Shown here: positions 27,426-37,541 of the stretch, piece after piece
Layout of the letters: every line of letters starts with the position of its first letter
Position numbering within the stretch: the first letter of the stretch is position 1
DNA from: VRUE01 sp963742535
GTDB taxonomy: Bacteria > Actinomycetota > Thermoleophilia > Solirubrobacterales > 70-9
Reading direction: 5' to 3'
Assembly (NCBI GenBank): GCA_963742535.1
Contig: CAVUMC010000002.1
Span: 434,001-498,000, forward strand
Length of the DNA stretch: 64,000 nucleotides
Position numbers and translations under genes: made by a program
Notes under the pieces: generated by a model
Databases searched by the model: none
What the model was told of the DNA's origin: nothing
The model's input: only the letters and a program-made list of their open reading frames with translations

Positions 27426-27752
27426 TTATTCATTGGCAGGACGGAGGTTGATCACACTTGTGTCCGCATTTTGGTTGCGAATTTCGACCGTTGCCACTTG
27501 TTCTGCGCCTTTCTCGGGCTTCACGGTGCATTCGAAGGTAGTTCCTTTTTCGACCTTGACCCCGGACGGGCAATCGACTGAGGCGACCTTTTCCCCAATC
27601 GAATTGGAGAGACTCGCTTTCAGCTGGTCCTCCATCTTGGCGCTATCGAGCACCGTTTCCCCGCAGCCGACCGCAAACAGGGCGACGACGGCCAGCCCGA
27701 GCACCACGCCAGCGCCCCGGAATGACCTGCCTCTTCTTCCCGCGAGGAACAC
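27426..27752 (-). CDS. DUF4333-like lipoprotein
   Basis: About 108 residues. GTG at 27752 is followed by a basic stretch, a hydrophobic segment (GVVLGLAVVALFAVGC) ending in a lipobox-type VGC, then a small domain: SAKMEDQLKASLSNSIGEKV, VDCPSGVKVEKGTTFECTV and AEQVATVEIRNQNADTSVIN. The pair of Cys in DCP and FEC and the overall pattern match DUF4333, a small domain of actinobacterial lipoproteins of unknown role. A GATACT hexamer eight bases before the GTG supports this start; others are possible. It would be tethered to the outer face of the membrane. The gene is tight against pckG but the two have no known link. Confidence 0.7.
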   Translation of the reverse strand: MFLAGRRGRSFRGAGVVLGLAVVALFAVGCGETVLDSAKMEDQLKASLSNSIGEKVASVDCPSGVKVEKGTTFECTVKPEKGAEQVATVEIRNQNADTSVINLRPANE

Positions 27753-27802
27753 CTTCTCCAAGTATCCCAGGAGGCGCGGGCGCCCTGTCCCGCCCACTTG
27801 GA

Positions 27803-27808
27803 TAGGGT
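27803..27808 (+). promoter_or_regulatory. Candidate -10 (TAGGGT) for sucC
   Basis: TAGGGT lies ten bases before the sucC ATG, giving a leader of only about four bases. Confidence 0.45.
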
Positions 27809-27818
27809 TCCGCGCCGC

Positions 27819-29036
27819 ATGAGGTTCTTCGAGTTCGAGGCACGCAAGGTCGTCGAGCTGGCGGGCATCCCCGTCACCAAGTACGGCTTTTGCACCAGCG
27901 CCGATGAGGCCCGCAAGGTTGCGGAGGAAATTGGCGGTCCCGTGGTGATCAAGTCGCAGGTGCTCTCCGGCGGCCGGATGAAGGCCGGCGGCGTCAAGTT
28001 CGCCGACACGCCGGATGAGGCAGCCGCGCACGCCGAGGACATTCTCAAGCTGGAGATCAACGGCCACATGCCGCGCGGCGTCCTGGTCGATCCCAAAGCC
28101 GAGATCAAGCAGGAGTACTACGCGGGCGTCGTCTGGGACGGCACCGCGAAGAAACCGCTGATGCTGTTCAGCGACATGGGCGGCATCGACATCGAGGAGG
28201 TCGCCGAGACCCACCCCGACCACGTCGGCCGTGGCCACGTCTCCAACCTGCTGCCGATCGCCGACTTCGAGGCCAAGCAGGTCGTCGCCGCCACCGGCGT
28301 CACCGGCTCGCAGCTCAACCGCGCCACCCCGGTCCTGGCCAAGCTCGCCCGCCTCTTCCGCGACAACGACATGACCCTGGCCGAGATCAACCCGCTCGCC
28401 GAGCTGACCGACGGCAGCTTCGTCGCCCTCGACGCCCACATGGAGATGGAGAACGAGGCGGTCGGCCGCCAGAAGGGCCTGCTGCGCAAGAAGCTCGAGA
28501 TCGCCGAGGACGACACCCGCGAGACCTACGAGCCCTCTGACTTCGAGAAGAACGTCGCCGCGATCGACGCCGCGGACCACCGCGGCGTGATCCAGGGCAA
28601 GGACCACGGCTTCACCGGCAACCTCGGCCTCGTGATCGGCGCCGGCGGCGGTTCGCTGACCCTGACCGACGCGGTCCGCAGTCAGGGCGGCAAGCCCGCC
28701 AACTACTCCGAGATCGGCGGCAACCCCTCCGTCGCCAAGGCCTGCGGCCTGGCCAAGGAGGTGCTCGAAAAGGACGGCGTCGAGAAGATCGCCGTGATGA
28801 TGTCGATCGTCTCCAACACCCGCGTCGACATCGTCGCCCGCGGCGTAATCAAGGCCTGCCTCGAACTCGACAAGGACCCGGGCGAGACGATCGCGATCTT
28901 CCGCATCCCCGGGGCTTGGGAGGAGGAGGGCTTCAAGATCCTCGAGAAATACGGCGTCGAGTACTGCGACCGCTCGGTCCCGATGTGGGAGGCCGCCGGT
29001 CGCGCGATCGCCAAGATTCAGGGAGCCCCCGCATGA
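27819..29036 (+). CDS. sucC: Succinate-CoA ligase (ADP/GTP-forming) beta subunit
   Basis: 405 residues. MRFFEFEARKVVELAGIPVT is an ATP-grasp N-terminus. GPVVIKSQVLSGGRMKAGGV is the nucleotide-binding loop and EINPLAEL the metal-binding segment; the C-terminal half has GFTGNLGLVIGAGGGSLTLT and the phosphohistidine-facing loop. With sucD it interconverts succinyl-CoA and succinate with substrate-level phosphorylation in the TCA cycle. The ATG at 27819 is chosen from the conserved start MRFFEFEA; a TTG seven codons upstream lies in the promoter. The sequence differs from the usual E. coli-type beta start (MNLHEYQ), so it could act on another dicarboxylate such as malate. Confidence 0.85.
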   Translation: MRFFEFEARKVVELAGIPVTKYGFCTSADEARKVAEEIGGPVVIKSQVLSGGRMKAGGVKFADTPDEAAAHAEDILKLEINGHMPRGVLVDPKAEIKQEYYAGVVWDGTAKKPLMLFSDMGGIDIEEVAETHPDHVGRGHVSNLLPIADFEAKQVVAATGVTGSQLNRATPVLAKLARLFRDNDMTLAEINPLAELTDGSFVALDAHMEMENEAVGRQKGLLRKKLEIAEDDTRETYEPSDFEKNVAAIDAADHRGVIQGKDHGFTGNLGLVIGAGGGSLTLTDAVRSQGGKPANYSEIGGNPSVAKACGLAKEVLEKDGVEKIAVMMSIVSNTRVDIVARGVIKACLELDKDPGETIAIFRIPGAWEEEGFKILEKYGVEYCDRSVPMWEAAGRAIAKIQGAPA

Positions 29037-29950
29037 GCATCCTGCTCTCCAAAGAGACAACCTTCATCGTCCAAGGCATTACCGGCCGCGAGGCGGTCAA
29101 CCTGACCCGCGAGTGCCTCGACTACGGCTCCAAGGTCGTCGGCGGCGTCACTCCTGGCCGCAAGGGCCGCGAGGTGCACGGCGTGCCGGTCTTCGACACC
29201 GTCGCCCAGGCGATCGAGAACCACGGCGGCCCGATCGACGGCTCGGTCGTCACCGTCCCCCCCGCCTTCACCAAGGACGCAGTGCTGGAGGCGATCGAGA
29301 ACGGGATCAAGCTGATCGTCATCGTTACCGAGCGCATCCCGCGCCGCGACGTCGCCCAGATGGTCGAGCTCGCCAACATGCGCGGCGCCCGCATCATCGG
29401 CCCCAATTGCCTCGGCCTGATCGTCCCCGAGGTCTGCAAGATGGGCGGCATCGGCGGCCCGGCCAGGGACGCAGCCAAGGCTTACGCCCCCGGCCCGGTC
29501 GGCGTGATGAGCCGCTCCGGCGGCATGACCACTGAGATCTCTTCTTCCCTGACCCAGGCTGGCCTCGGCGTCTCCACCGCTGTCTCGATCGGCGGCGACG
29601 CGATCATCGGCTCCACCTACGCCGAGCTGATGCCCTACTTCGAGGCCGACGAGCAGACCCAGGCGATCGTCATTTACACCGAGCCCGGCGGCCGCATGGA
29701 GGCCCAGCTCTCCGAATGGGTCAAGGACAACAACTCGCGCCTGCCGATCATCGCCTTCATGGCGGGCAAGTTCATGGACGACGAGGAGATGAAAGGTATG
29801 AGCTTCGGCCACGCCGGCACGATCGTCGAGGGCAAGGAGGACACCGCAACCGAGAAGATCGTCCGGCTCGAAGCGGCCGGTATCCGCGTAGTCGAGCGGA
29901 TCGACGAGATCCCCGACGCGGTCAAGGAGAAGCTCGGGGTGACCGCATGA
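29033..29950 (+). CDS. sucD: Succinate-CoA ligase alpha subunit
   Basis: 305 residues. SILLSKETTFIVQGITGREA is the CoA-binding Rossmann start, MRGARIIGPNCLGLIVPE follows, and GVMSRSGGMTTEISSSLTQA is the second domain. SFGHAGTIVE contains the phosphorylated active-site His at residue 260. It overlaps sucC by four bases (ATGA), as does the next gene, so all three are translationally coupled. Function is coupled to SucC in the TCA cycle. Confidence 0.9.
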   Translation: MSILLSKETTFIVQGITGREAVNLTRECLDYGSKVVGGVTPGRKGREVHGVPVFDTVAQAIENHGGPIDGSVVTVPPAFTKDAVLEAIENGIKLIVIVTERIPRRDVAQMVELANMRGARIIGPNCLGLIVPEVCKMGGIGGPARDAAKAYAPGPVGVMSRSGGMTTEISSSLTQAGLGVSTAVSIGGDAIIGSTYAELMPYFEADEQTQAIVIYTEPGGRMEAQLSEWVKDNNSRLPIIAFMAGKFMDDEEMKGMSFGHAGTIVEGKEDTATEKIVRLEAAGIRVVERIDEIPDAVKEKLGVTA

Positions 29951-30192
29951 GCGAGACGCTGCACAAGGTCTTCATCGACGTCGAGGTCGACGCTTCTGTC
30001 GCCGGTGACGCCGAGCTCGCCAAGAAGCTCGAAGAAGTCTGCCCCGTCGACATCTTCAAGGCGACCGACTCCGGCGTCGAAGTGGTCGAGGAGAACCTCG
30101 ACGAGTGCGTCCTCTGTCGCCTCTGCATCGAAGCATCACCCGCTGGGACCGTGCGGGTGAAGAAGCTTTACGACGGCAGCGAACTCGCCTAG
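29947..30192 (+). CDS. Small [4Fe-4S] ferredoxin-like protein
   Basis: 81 residues. Four cysteines at 32, 54, 57 and 60: VCPVDIF first, then ECVLCRLC. This order (CP ahead of CxxCxxC) is like FixX-type ferredoxin partners of electron-transfer flavoproteins, and enough for one cluster. It overlaps sucD by four bases. The protein may carry electrons for an oxidoreductase elsewhere; there is no partner enzyme beside it, which is unusual. The polar N-terminal 30 residues lack a cluster. Confidence 0.7.
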   Translation: MSETLHKVFIDVEVDASVAGDAELAKKLEEVCPVDIFKATDSGVEVVEENLDECVLCRLCIEASPAGTVRVKKLYDGSELA

Positions 30193-30212
30193 CTCGCGGC
30201 GACCGGCGAGAC

Positions 30213-30893
30213 TCAGGCCGGGCTGAGCGCCAGCGAGGCGGCTGAAGCCTCTGCTTCTTTGCGCAGGCGGTCGGGAATGACCACCATCGTGCGCAGGCGC
30301 TCGAGCAGGTCGCGGTCGCCCTCGATCTCGACGTGGCCGACCTCTGTCTCGCCCACCACCAGGGTGGCGATCACCTCGATCGGCGTGCCGGCCAGGAAGA
30401 GATCTGGACTCGTGGCCTCGCCGCGGCCGATCGTAGTCCAGCCGTCCTCGATGCGCAGCCGGTAGTCCTCGCCGTCGGTGCGCAGGCCGAGCGTCGCCTC
30501 GAAGTCCGGTGGCGGCTGCACGATCACGCGGATGGCGCTGGGCAACGAGGAGGGCGCGAGGTCGATCACGTCTTCGAGGCCCTGCAGGCCCATGCCCCAG
30601 CGTCCCAGCTCGACCATCGGCCGCTCGAGGCCACGACCGAGCTCGGTCAGCTCGTAAACGGTCGCGGAAGCGGGCGGCTCCAGTTCGCGCCGGGCGACGA
30701 CATCGTGCTGCTCGAGCTCGCGCAGGCGCTTGGTGAGGATGTCGGTTGGAGCCCCACCAACGGCGCGCACCAGCGCCGAGAAGCGCATCGGGCCGAGCGA
30801 AAGCTCGCGCACGATTAGCAGCGTCCAGCGCTCACCGATGCGATCAAGGGCGTAGGCGAGACTGCACGCCTGCCCGTACTGGCGAGAACCCAT
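30213..30893 (-). CDS. HxlR-family regulator with SCP2-like C-terminal domain
   Basis: 226 residues. Residues 1-105 are an HxlR winged helix: ACSLAYALDRIGERWTLLIV, RELSLGPMRFSALVRAVGGA, TDILTKRLRELEQHDVV and VYELTELGRGLERPMVEL. Residues about 115-226 resemble an SCP2 sterol-binding domain (FEATLGLRTDGEDYRLRIED, then GDRDLLERLRTMV), a known pairing in actinobacteria that likely senses a lipid. Two identical palindromic sites lie between it and the divergent MMPL gene. TATCAT seven bases before the ATG gives a leaderless promoter covered by them, so self-repression and control of the transporter are likely. Confidence 0.8.
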   Translation of the reverse strand: MGSRQYGQACSLAYALDRIGERWTLLIVRELSLGPMRFSALVRAVGGAPTDILTKRLRELEQHDVVARRELEPPASATVYELTELGRGLERPMVELGRWGMGLQGLEDVIDLAPSSLPSAIRVIVQPPPDFEATLGLRTDGEDYRLRIEDGWTTIGRGEATSPDLFLAGTPIEVIATLVVGETEVGHVEIEGDRDLLERLRTMVVIPDRLRKEAEASAASLALSPA

Positions 30894-30900
30894 AATTAGG

Positions 30901-30906
30901 ATGATA
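30901..30906 (-). promoter_or_regulatory. Candidate leaderless -10 (TATCAT) for the HxlR gene
   Basis: Minus-strand TATCAT, seven bases before the ATG, directly beside the twin operator at 30918-30952. Confidence 0.5.
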
Positions 30907-30917
30907 GCAATAGAGTA

Positions 30918-30952
30918 ATTGGAGATTCCAATAGTCTTATTGGAGATTCCAA
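30918..30952. promoter_or_regulatory. Twin operator: two copies of TTGGA-GAT-TCCAA spaced 21 bp
   Basis: The palindrome TTGGAGATTCCAA occurs at 30919-30931 and 30940-30952, exactly 21 bp (two helical turns) apart. It lies in the divergent region between the HxlR-SCP2 and MMPL genes, upstream of both. The layout fits two dimers on one DNA face. Confidence 0.75.
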
Positions 30953-31029
30953 GTTAGCACTTTGAATTCTGGTACGGTCTCCGCGGTGCTCGTCTCGTCC
31001 CCACTTCAGACCAGGTCACTTCCTCCGCA

Positions 31030-33156
31030 ATGACACGAATCGCCAACCTGACCTGGAGGCACCCCAAGCTCGTACTGCTCGCGGTGGGCGTCTTCGCCCT
31101 GCTAGCCGTGGTGTTCGGCCACAACGTCGAACACAACCTCAAGGCGGCGGGCTTCACCGATCCCTCTTCCGAGAGCGAGCAGGCAACTGACCTCTTGCGC
31201 GGATCGCTCGGCTATGACCCCAACCCCGCGATCGTCCTCGTCGTGCGCGCGGCCGGCGGCGGCCGGCTCGACCTGGGTGACCCGGCGGTGCGACGGAACG
31301 TCGACCGTCTCGGGGATCAGGTCAGCCGGGTCCAGAACGTCGGCCGCGTGCTCAACCCGCTGCGCGACCGGCGCGGCGGCGAGTTGATCGCCAAGGACGG
31401 CCAATCGTTGGCGATCGCCGCCTTCCTCTCGACCAACGACATCGAGGACGCCGGCGGCATCGCCGCCGAACGGGTGAAGGAATTGGCCGACGCCAGCCCG
31501 CTCGACGTCGCCGAGGGTGGCTTCGCCCAGGGCTTCAACGAGACCAACGACCAGACTCGCAAGGACCTGACCAAGGCAGAGCTGATCGCCTTCCCCCTGC
31601 TCGCCCTCTTCCTCCTCTTCGTCTTCCGCGGTGTCATCGCCGCTGGGATCCCGCTGCTGATCGGCGGCGTCTCGATCGTCGGCACCCTGCTCGTGCTGCA
31701 GGTGATGTCCACCTTCGTCGACACCTCGCTCTTCGCCCTCAACATCGCCACCGGTCTCAGCCTCGGCCTCGCCGTCGACTACGCGCTGCTGATGGTCTCC
31801 CGCTATCGCGAGGAGCTCGGCCGTGACGGCCCCAGCCGCGAGGCGCACCGGCGAACCGTGCTCACTGCCGGACGCACGGCGGTCTTCTCCGGCCTCACCG
31901 TCGCCGCCGCGATGGCCGCCCTGATCTTCATGCCGCAGCGCTTCCTCTACTCAATGGCGGTGGCGGGCGCCTCGGTCGCGGTGCTCTCCTCGGTGATCGC
32001 GATCCTCGTTGTCCCCTCGCTGCTGGCCCTGCTCGGCACCCGCATCGACGCCCTCTCGATCCGCCGCGGAGCGGCGGTCTCCGACAGTTCCGACGGTTGG
32101 TACAAGCTTGCGCGCGGCGTGATGCGGCGGCCGCTCGCAGTCGCCCTGGGCAGCGGCGCCCTGCTCCTAGCCGCAGCGGCGCCGCTGCTCTGGACGACCC
32201 TGACCGGACCGAGCGCCGAAGCGGTGCCGCCCGGGCAGCCCTCCTACGACGCCTACCGCTATCTGGAAGCGCACTACCCACGCGACGTCACCGAGGCGGT
32301 CACGGTTGCTGTTGACGGTCGCGCAAGCCGGGCCCAGCTCGCCGCCTATGAGCGGCGCATTGACGGCGTCGGCGATGTCGTCCGCGGCACCCCTTTTGTG
32401 CGCGCCTCGCGTGACGTCGCCTACGCCAACTTCGCCCTCTCCGAACCGGCGCTCTCGACCGCCTCGCAGGACGCCGTGAGCGAGATTCGCGGCCTCGACC
32501 CGCCCGGCGCGGGGCGCGTCCTCGTCTCCGGCAACTCGGCCCGCTTCGTCGACCAGAAGCAGAGCCTGCTCGAGCACGCGCCGCTTGTGGTGGCGATCAT
32601 CGCCCTCACCACCGTGCTCGTCCTCTTCCTGCTCACTGGCTCGGTGCTGCTGCCGCTGAAGACCCTGCTGATGAACTCGCTGACGCTCGGCGCCACGCTC
32701 GGCATCCTCGTCCTCGCTTTCCAGGCGGGCTGGCTCGACGGCCCGCTCAGCTACACCGGCCCGGCGGCGATCGAGGTCACCAGCCTCGTCTTCCTCTTCG
32801 CGATCATCTTCGGCCTCGCCACCGACTACGCGGTGCTGGTGATGGCGCGGATCAAGGAGCGCCACGACCTCGGTGACTCCAATGAGGAGGCGGTGGCGGT
32901 CGGCATCGGCAAGACCGGCCGGGTGATCACCGCCGCGGCGGTCGCGATCGCGATCGTCTTCCTCGCCTTCGGCGTCAGCTCGGTCTTCTTCGTCAAGCAG
33001 ATCGCGATCGGCATGGCCTTCGGCGTGATGATCGACGCCACCATCGTCCGCGCCCTCCTCGTCCCCTCCCTGATGCGCCTCTTCGGCGAGTGGAACTGGT
33101 GGGCGCCGAAACCGCTGCGCCGCCTCTACCTGCGCTTCGGCATCTCCGAGGCGTAG
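31030..33156 (+). CDS. MMPL-family RND transporter
   Basis: 708 residues in two halves, each one membrane segment, a soluble domain and five to six membrane segments. Residues 1-40 (HPKLVLLAVGVFALLAVV) form TM1, and FALNIATGLSLGLAVDYALL and LVFLFAIIFGLATDYAVLVM are the paired core helices with the Asp-Tyr motif of proton relay in MmpL proteins. These move lipids or other hydrophobic compounds across the membrane. It sits next to the lipid-sensing HxlR-SCP2 gene and upstream of a fatty-acid gene set. Substrate not known. Confidence 0.85.
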   Translation: MTRIANLTWRHPKLVLLAVGVFALLAVVFGHNVEHNLKAAGFTDPSSESEQATDLLRGSLGYDPNPAIVLVVRAAGGGRLDLGDPAVRRNVDRLGDQVSRVQNVGRVLNPLRDRRGGELIAKDGQSLAIAAFLSTNDIEDAGGIAAERVKELADASPLDVAEGGFAQGFNETNDQTRKDLTKAELIAFPLLALFLLFVFRGVIAAGIPLLIGGVSIVGTLLVLQVMSTFVDTSLFALNIATGLSLGLAVDYALLMVSRYREELGRDGPSREAHRRTVLTAGRTAVFSGLTVAAAMAALIFMPQRFLYSMAVAGASVAVLSSVIAILVVPSLLALLGTRIDALSIRRGAAVSDSSDGWYKLARGVMRRPLAVALGSGALLLAAAAPLLWTTLTGPSAEAVPPGQPSYDAYRYLEAHYPRDVTEAVTVAVDGRASRAQLAAYERRIDGVGDVVRGTPFVRASRDVAYANFALSEPALSTASQDAVSEIRGLDPPGAGRVLVSGNSARFVDQKQSLLEHAPLVVAIIALTTVLVLFLLTGSVLLPLKTLLMNSLTLGATLGILVLAFQAGWLDGPLSYTGPAAIEVTSLVFLFAIIFGLATDYAVLVMARIKERHDLGDSNEEAVAVGIGKTGRVITAAAVAIAIVFLAFGVSSVFFVKQIAIGMAFGVMIDATIVRALLVPSLMRLFGEWNWWAPKPLRRLYLRFGISEA

Positions 33157-33212
33157 CCACCGCCCCGCGGCCACCCTTCTCCGAGGCGTACCAACCGCCT
33201 CTCGGCCACTGC
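33143..33212 (+). repeat. 35-bp imperfect tandem repeat over the MMPL 3' end
   Basis: TCTCCGAGGCGTA starts one unit at 33143 and a second at 33178; the following 22 bases also match in part. The last codons and stop of the MMPL gene are thus repeated in its 3' region. Confidence 0.65.
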
Positions 33213-33253
33213 AACGTTTTTCGGCTCCCTTACCGACGAAAAACGCTGCAGTG
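33207..33253. repeat. Hairpin, 17-bp arms with one mismatch
   Basis: CACTGCAACGTTTTTCG (33207-33223) pairs with CGAAAAACGCTGCAGTG (33237-33253). It lies 50 bases after the MMPL stop and before the TetR gene, so it may act as a transcription terminator, although there is no T run after it. Confidence 0.6.
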
Positions 33254-33324
33254 GGAGCGAGCAAGCTGTGAGGTGGATCACATTACGCGTGTATAAATTT
33301 ATATCCGGGTAACGTGTATGCCTG

Positions 33325-33984
33325 ATGGCCTCCACCCCGACACGTTCGCGGCTCTCCAAGGCCGATCGGATGGAGCAGGCACTGCTCGCCGCCCACACGC
33401 TCTTCGCCGAACGCGGCTACGCGGCGGTGACGATGGATGAGGTCGCCGCCGCCGTCGGCGTCACCAAGCCGCTGCTCTACAACTACTTCGGCAACAAGGA
33501 GCGCCTCTATATCGCCTGCATGCAACGCGCCGGCGATGCGCTCGAGGCGACGATCCTGGAAAAGGTCGCCGATGCGGGCAATCCCAGCGAGGCGCTCAAC
33601 GACGGCCTGCGCGCCTTCTTCTCCTTCCTCGACGCCGACCGCGCCGCCTGGGCGGTGCTTTTCGACGAGACCCTGCCGCATGTCGGCGAGCTCGCCGACG
33701 GCGTCGCCGCCTACCGCGGCCGCCTCACCACCCTGGTCTCCGAATCGCTGCTCGCGCAGCTGCCCACCAAGCAGCGCGCCGCGGCGCGGATCGAAGTCGA
33801 GGCCCTCTCCACCGCCCTGCTCGGCTCCGCCGAGGCACTGGCGCGCTGGTGGCTGCGCACCGAAGCGACCAGCGCCCAGGAGGCGGCCGAGCTCTTGATC
33901 GCAACCGTCGAGCCGGGCCTGCGCCTGCGCTCCACCCCATCTGCCAATCCCTCACGACCCAAACCGAAAGGCCAAAGCAGTTGA
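33325..33984 (+). CDS. TetR-family transcriptional regulator
   Basis: 219 residues. The N-terminal HTH reads MEQALLAAHTLFAERGYAAV, TMDEVAAAVGVTKPLLYNYF and GNKERLYIACMQRAGDAL, a clear TetR DNA-binding domain. The C-terminal ligand domain is not recognisable to a subfamily. It lies just before the thiolase-led gene set and overlaps its start by four bases, so it probably regulates this set (fatty-acyl ligand plausible). Promoter region upstream is AT-rich (33,280-33,310) with a possible -10. Confidence 0.85.
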   Translation: MASTPTRSRLSKADRMEQALLAAHTLFAERGYAAVTMDEVAAAVGVTKPLLYNYFGNKERLYIACMQRAGDALEATILEKVADAGNPSEALNDGLRAFFSFLDADRAAWAVLFDETLPHVGELADGVAAYRGRLTTLVSESLLAQLPTKQRAAARIEVEALSTALLGSAEALARWWLRTEATSAQEAAELLIATVEPGLRLRSTPSANPSRPKPKGQSS

Positions 33985-35269
33985 CTGAGAAGACACGACG
34001 CGTCGCCGTGATCGGCGGCAACCGGATCCCCTTCGCGCGCTCCAACTCCGTCTACTCGCGCGCGTCCAACCAGGACATGCTCACCGCGGCGCTCGACGGG
34101 CTGATCTCGCGCTACTCGCTCGAGGGCGAGCGCCTCGGCGAGGTCGCCGGCGGCGCCGTGCTCAAGCACTCGCGCGACCGCGACCTCACCCGCGAGAGCG
34201 TGCTCGGCACCCGGCTCGCTCCCGAGACCCCGGCCTACGACGTCCAGCAGGCTTGCGGCACCGGCCTCGAGACGACGATCCTCGTCGCCAACAAGATCGC
34301 CCTCGGCCAGATCGACGCCGGCGTCGCCTGCGGCGCCGACACCACCTCCGATGCGCCGATCGGCCTCAACGAGGGCCTGCGCGAAGTGCTGCTCGACGTC
34401 AACCGCGAGAAGTCGACCTTCGGCCGGGTCAAACAGCTGACCCGGGTCCGGCCCAGCCACGTCGTGCCGGCGATCCCGCGCAACGAGGAGCCGCGCACCG
34501 GCCTCTCGATGGGCGAGCACTGTGCGGTGATGGCGGCGGAGTGGGAAATCGGCCGCGAAGAGCAGGACGAGCTGGCGATGCAGAGTCACCACAAGCTCGC
34601 CGCCGCTTATGAGCGCGGCTTCATGGACGACCTGGTCAGCCCCTACCTCGGGCTCGAGCGCGACCAGAACATGCGCGCCGACTCCGCGATGGAGAAGCTG
34701 GGCAAGCTCGGCCCGGTCTTCGGCGGCCCCGAGGGGACGATGACCGCGGCCAACTCGACCCCGCTCTCCGACGGCGCCTCGGCGGTGCTGCTGGCGAGCG
34801 AGGAGTGGGCCAAGGAACGCGACCTGCCGATCCTCGCCTACTTCGCCGACGGTCAGACCGCGGCGGTCGACCACGTGCACAAGCGGGAGGGCCTGCTGAT
34901 GGCACCGGCCTACGCGATGCCGCGCATGCTCGACCGCATGGGCCAGGGCCTCGGTGATTTCGACTTCTACGAGATCCACGAGGCCTTCGCCGCGCAGGTG
35001 CTCTGCACGCTCAAGGCCTGGGAGGACCCGGCCTTCTGCCGCGATCGGCTCGAGCGCGACAAGCCGCTCGGCGCGATCGACCGCGAGCGACTCAACGTCA
35101 ACGGCGGCTCGCTTGCCGCGGGTCACCCCTTTGCCGCGACCGGCGGGCGCATCGTCGCCAGCCTCGCCAAAGCCCTGAACGAAAAGGGCTCAGGCCGCGG
35201 CTTGATCAGCATCTGCGCGGCCGGCGGCCAGGGCGTCGTCGCCGCGCTCGAAGCCACAGGAGAGAACAA

Positions 35270-35273
<4 letters not shown>
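33981..35273 (+). CDS. Acetyl-CoA acetyltransferase / thiolase (FadA2-like)
   Basis: 430 residues. The catalytic Cys is C92 in QQACGTGLET, YEIHEAFAAQ has the general-base His region, and NVNGGSLAAGHPFAATGGR and ISICAAGGQG complete the thiolase active site. It either condenses two acetyl-CoA or cleaves 3-ketoacyl-CoA. TTG 33981 is chosen because it overlaps the TetR stop (TTGA) and sits where the family N-terminus begins (RRVAVIGGNRIPFARSN). First enzyme of the set thiolase, FabG4-like, HtdX-like, acyl-CoA dehydrogenase, an order that resembles Mycobacterium tuberculosis Rv0241c-Rv0244c. Confidence 0.88.
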
Positions 35274-36591
<1,318 letters not shown>

Positions 36592-36592
<1 letters not shown>

Positions 36593-37539
36593 TGGCGTCC
36601 CGCACGCTCGACAGCTCGCCCAGCATCCTGCCGCTCTACGCACGGGCAGCGGCGCCGATGGTCCCCGGCGCCTCGCTGCTCCCGTTTGTGCCGGGGCGTG
36701 GCAAGGAGATCCCCGAGATCGAGCTGACCCTGCCCAGCATCCGCGCCAGCGCCGACCAGGTCGCCGCCTACTCGCGGGTCTGCGGCTTCGCCCTGCGCGA
36801 CACGCTGCCGCCGACCTACCCGCACGTGCTGGCTTTCCCGCTGCACATGGCGGTGATGGCCGACGGCAGCTTCCCCTTCGGCGCCGTCGGCCTCGTCCAC
36901 GTCGAGAACACGATCACCCAGCTGCGCCCGATCGGCATCGGCGAGGAGCTGGAGATCAAGGTCAAGCCGACCAAGCTGGCACCCCACCCCAAGGGCCGCA
37001 CCTTCAGCCTGCAGACCAAGGTCAAGTCCGGCAACCGCATCGTCTGGGAATCGACCAGCACAATGCTGCGCCGCGGCAAGGGCGCCCCAAGCGCCCCCGG
37101 CACCTCCCCCGCCGACGGGCCGAAATCTTCGGATATGGAGGAGATTTCGGCCCATCGGCCCCCGGAGGAGGCCGCGGCGAGCGCTGAGTGGAGGCTCGGC
37201 GGTGACCTGGGGCGGCGCTACGCGGCCGTCTCTGGGGATCGCAACCCGATCCACATGCACGCGTGGACCGCGAAGCCGCTCGGCTTTCCGCGGGCGATCG
37301 CGCACGGCATGTGGAGCAAGGCCCGCTGCCTGGCGGCAATCGAGAGTCGCCTGCCCGACGCCTTCGAGGTCGGGGTTCGCTTTCGCAAGCCGATCCTGCT
37401 CCCCGGCAAGGTCGAGTTCGCCAGTGCTTCAGAGGGAGACGCAATCCAATTCGCGGTGCGTGACGCAAAGCGCGGCACACCGCACCTCGACGGCCGCATG
37501 GTGCCGACCGAGTCCAAACCCAAGAACGGGAGGAAGTAG
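36592..37539 (+). CDS. (R)-hydratase / MaoC-like double hot-dog dehydratase (HtdX-like)
   Basis: 315 residues. Residues 1-165 form a first hot-dog domain without catalytic residues; residues 195-315 hold the hydratase motif AVSGDRNPIHMHAWTAKPLG (catalytic Asp and His around 216-221) and FPRAIAHGMWSKA. This matches mycobacterial HtdX (Rv0241c), which hydrates trans-2-enoyl-CoA to the 3R-hydroxy form. The linker (about 170-190) is encoded in part by a perfect 12-bp inverted repeat, see finding. Start overlaps the reductase stop by one base. Confidence 0.85.
37117..37153. repeat. Intragenic palindrome with perfect 12-bp arms
   Basis: GGGCCGAAATCT (37117-37128) and AGATTTCGGCCC (37142-37153), 13-base loop. 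It lies in the codons of the linker between the two hot-dog domains of the hydratase. Confidence 0.8.
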
Positions 37540-37541
37540 AG

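Noticed and set aside
27753..29060. Upstream extension of the DUF4333 frame through sucC on the minus strand
   Set aside because: Antisense to sucC; only the last 108 codons have a lipobox and a domain.
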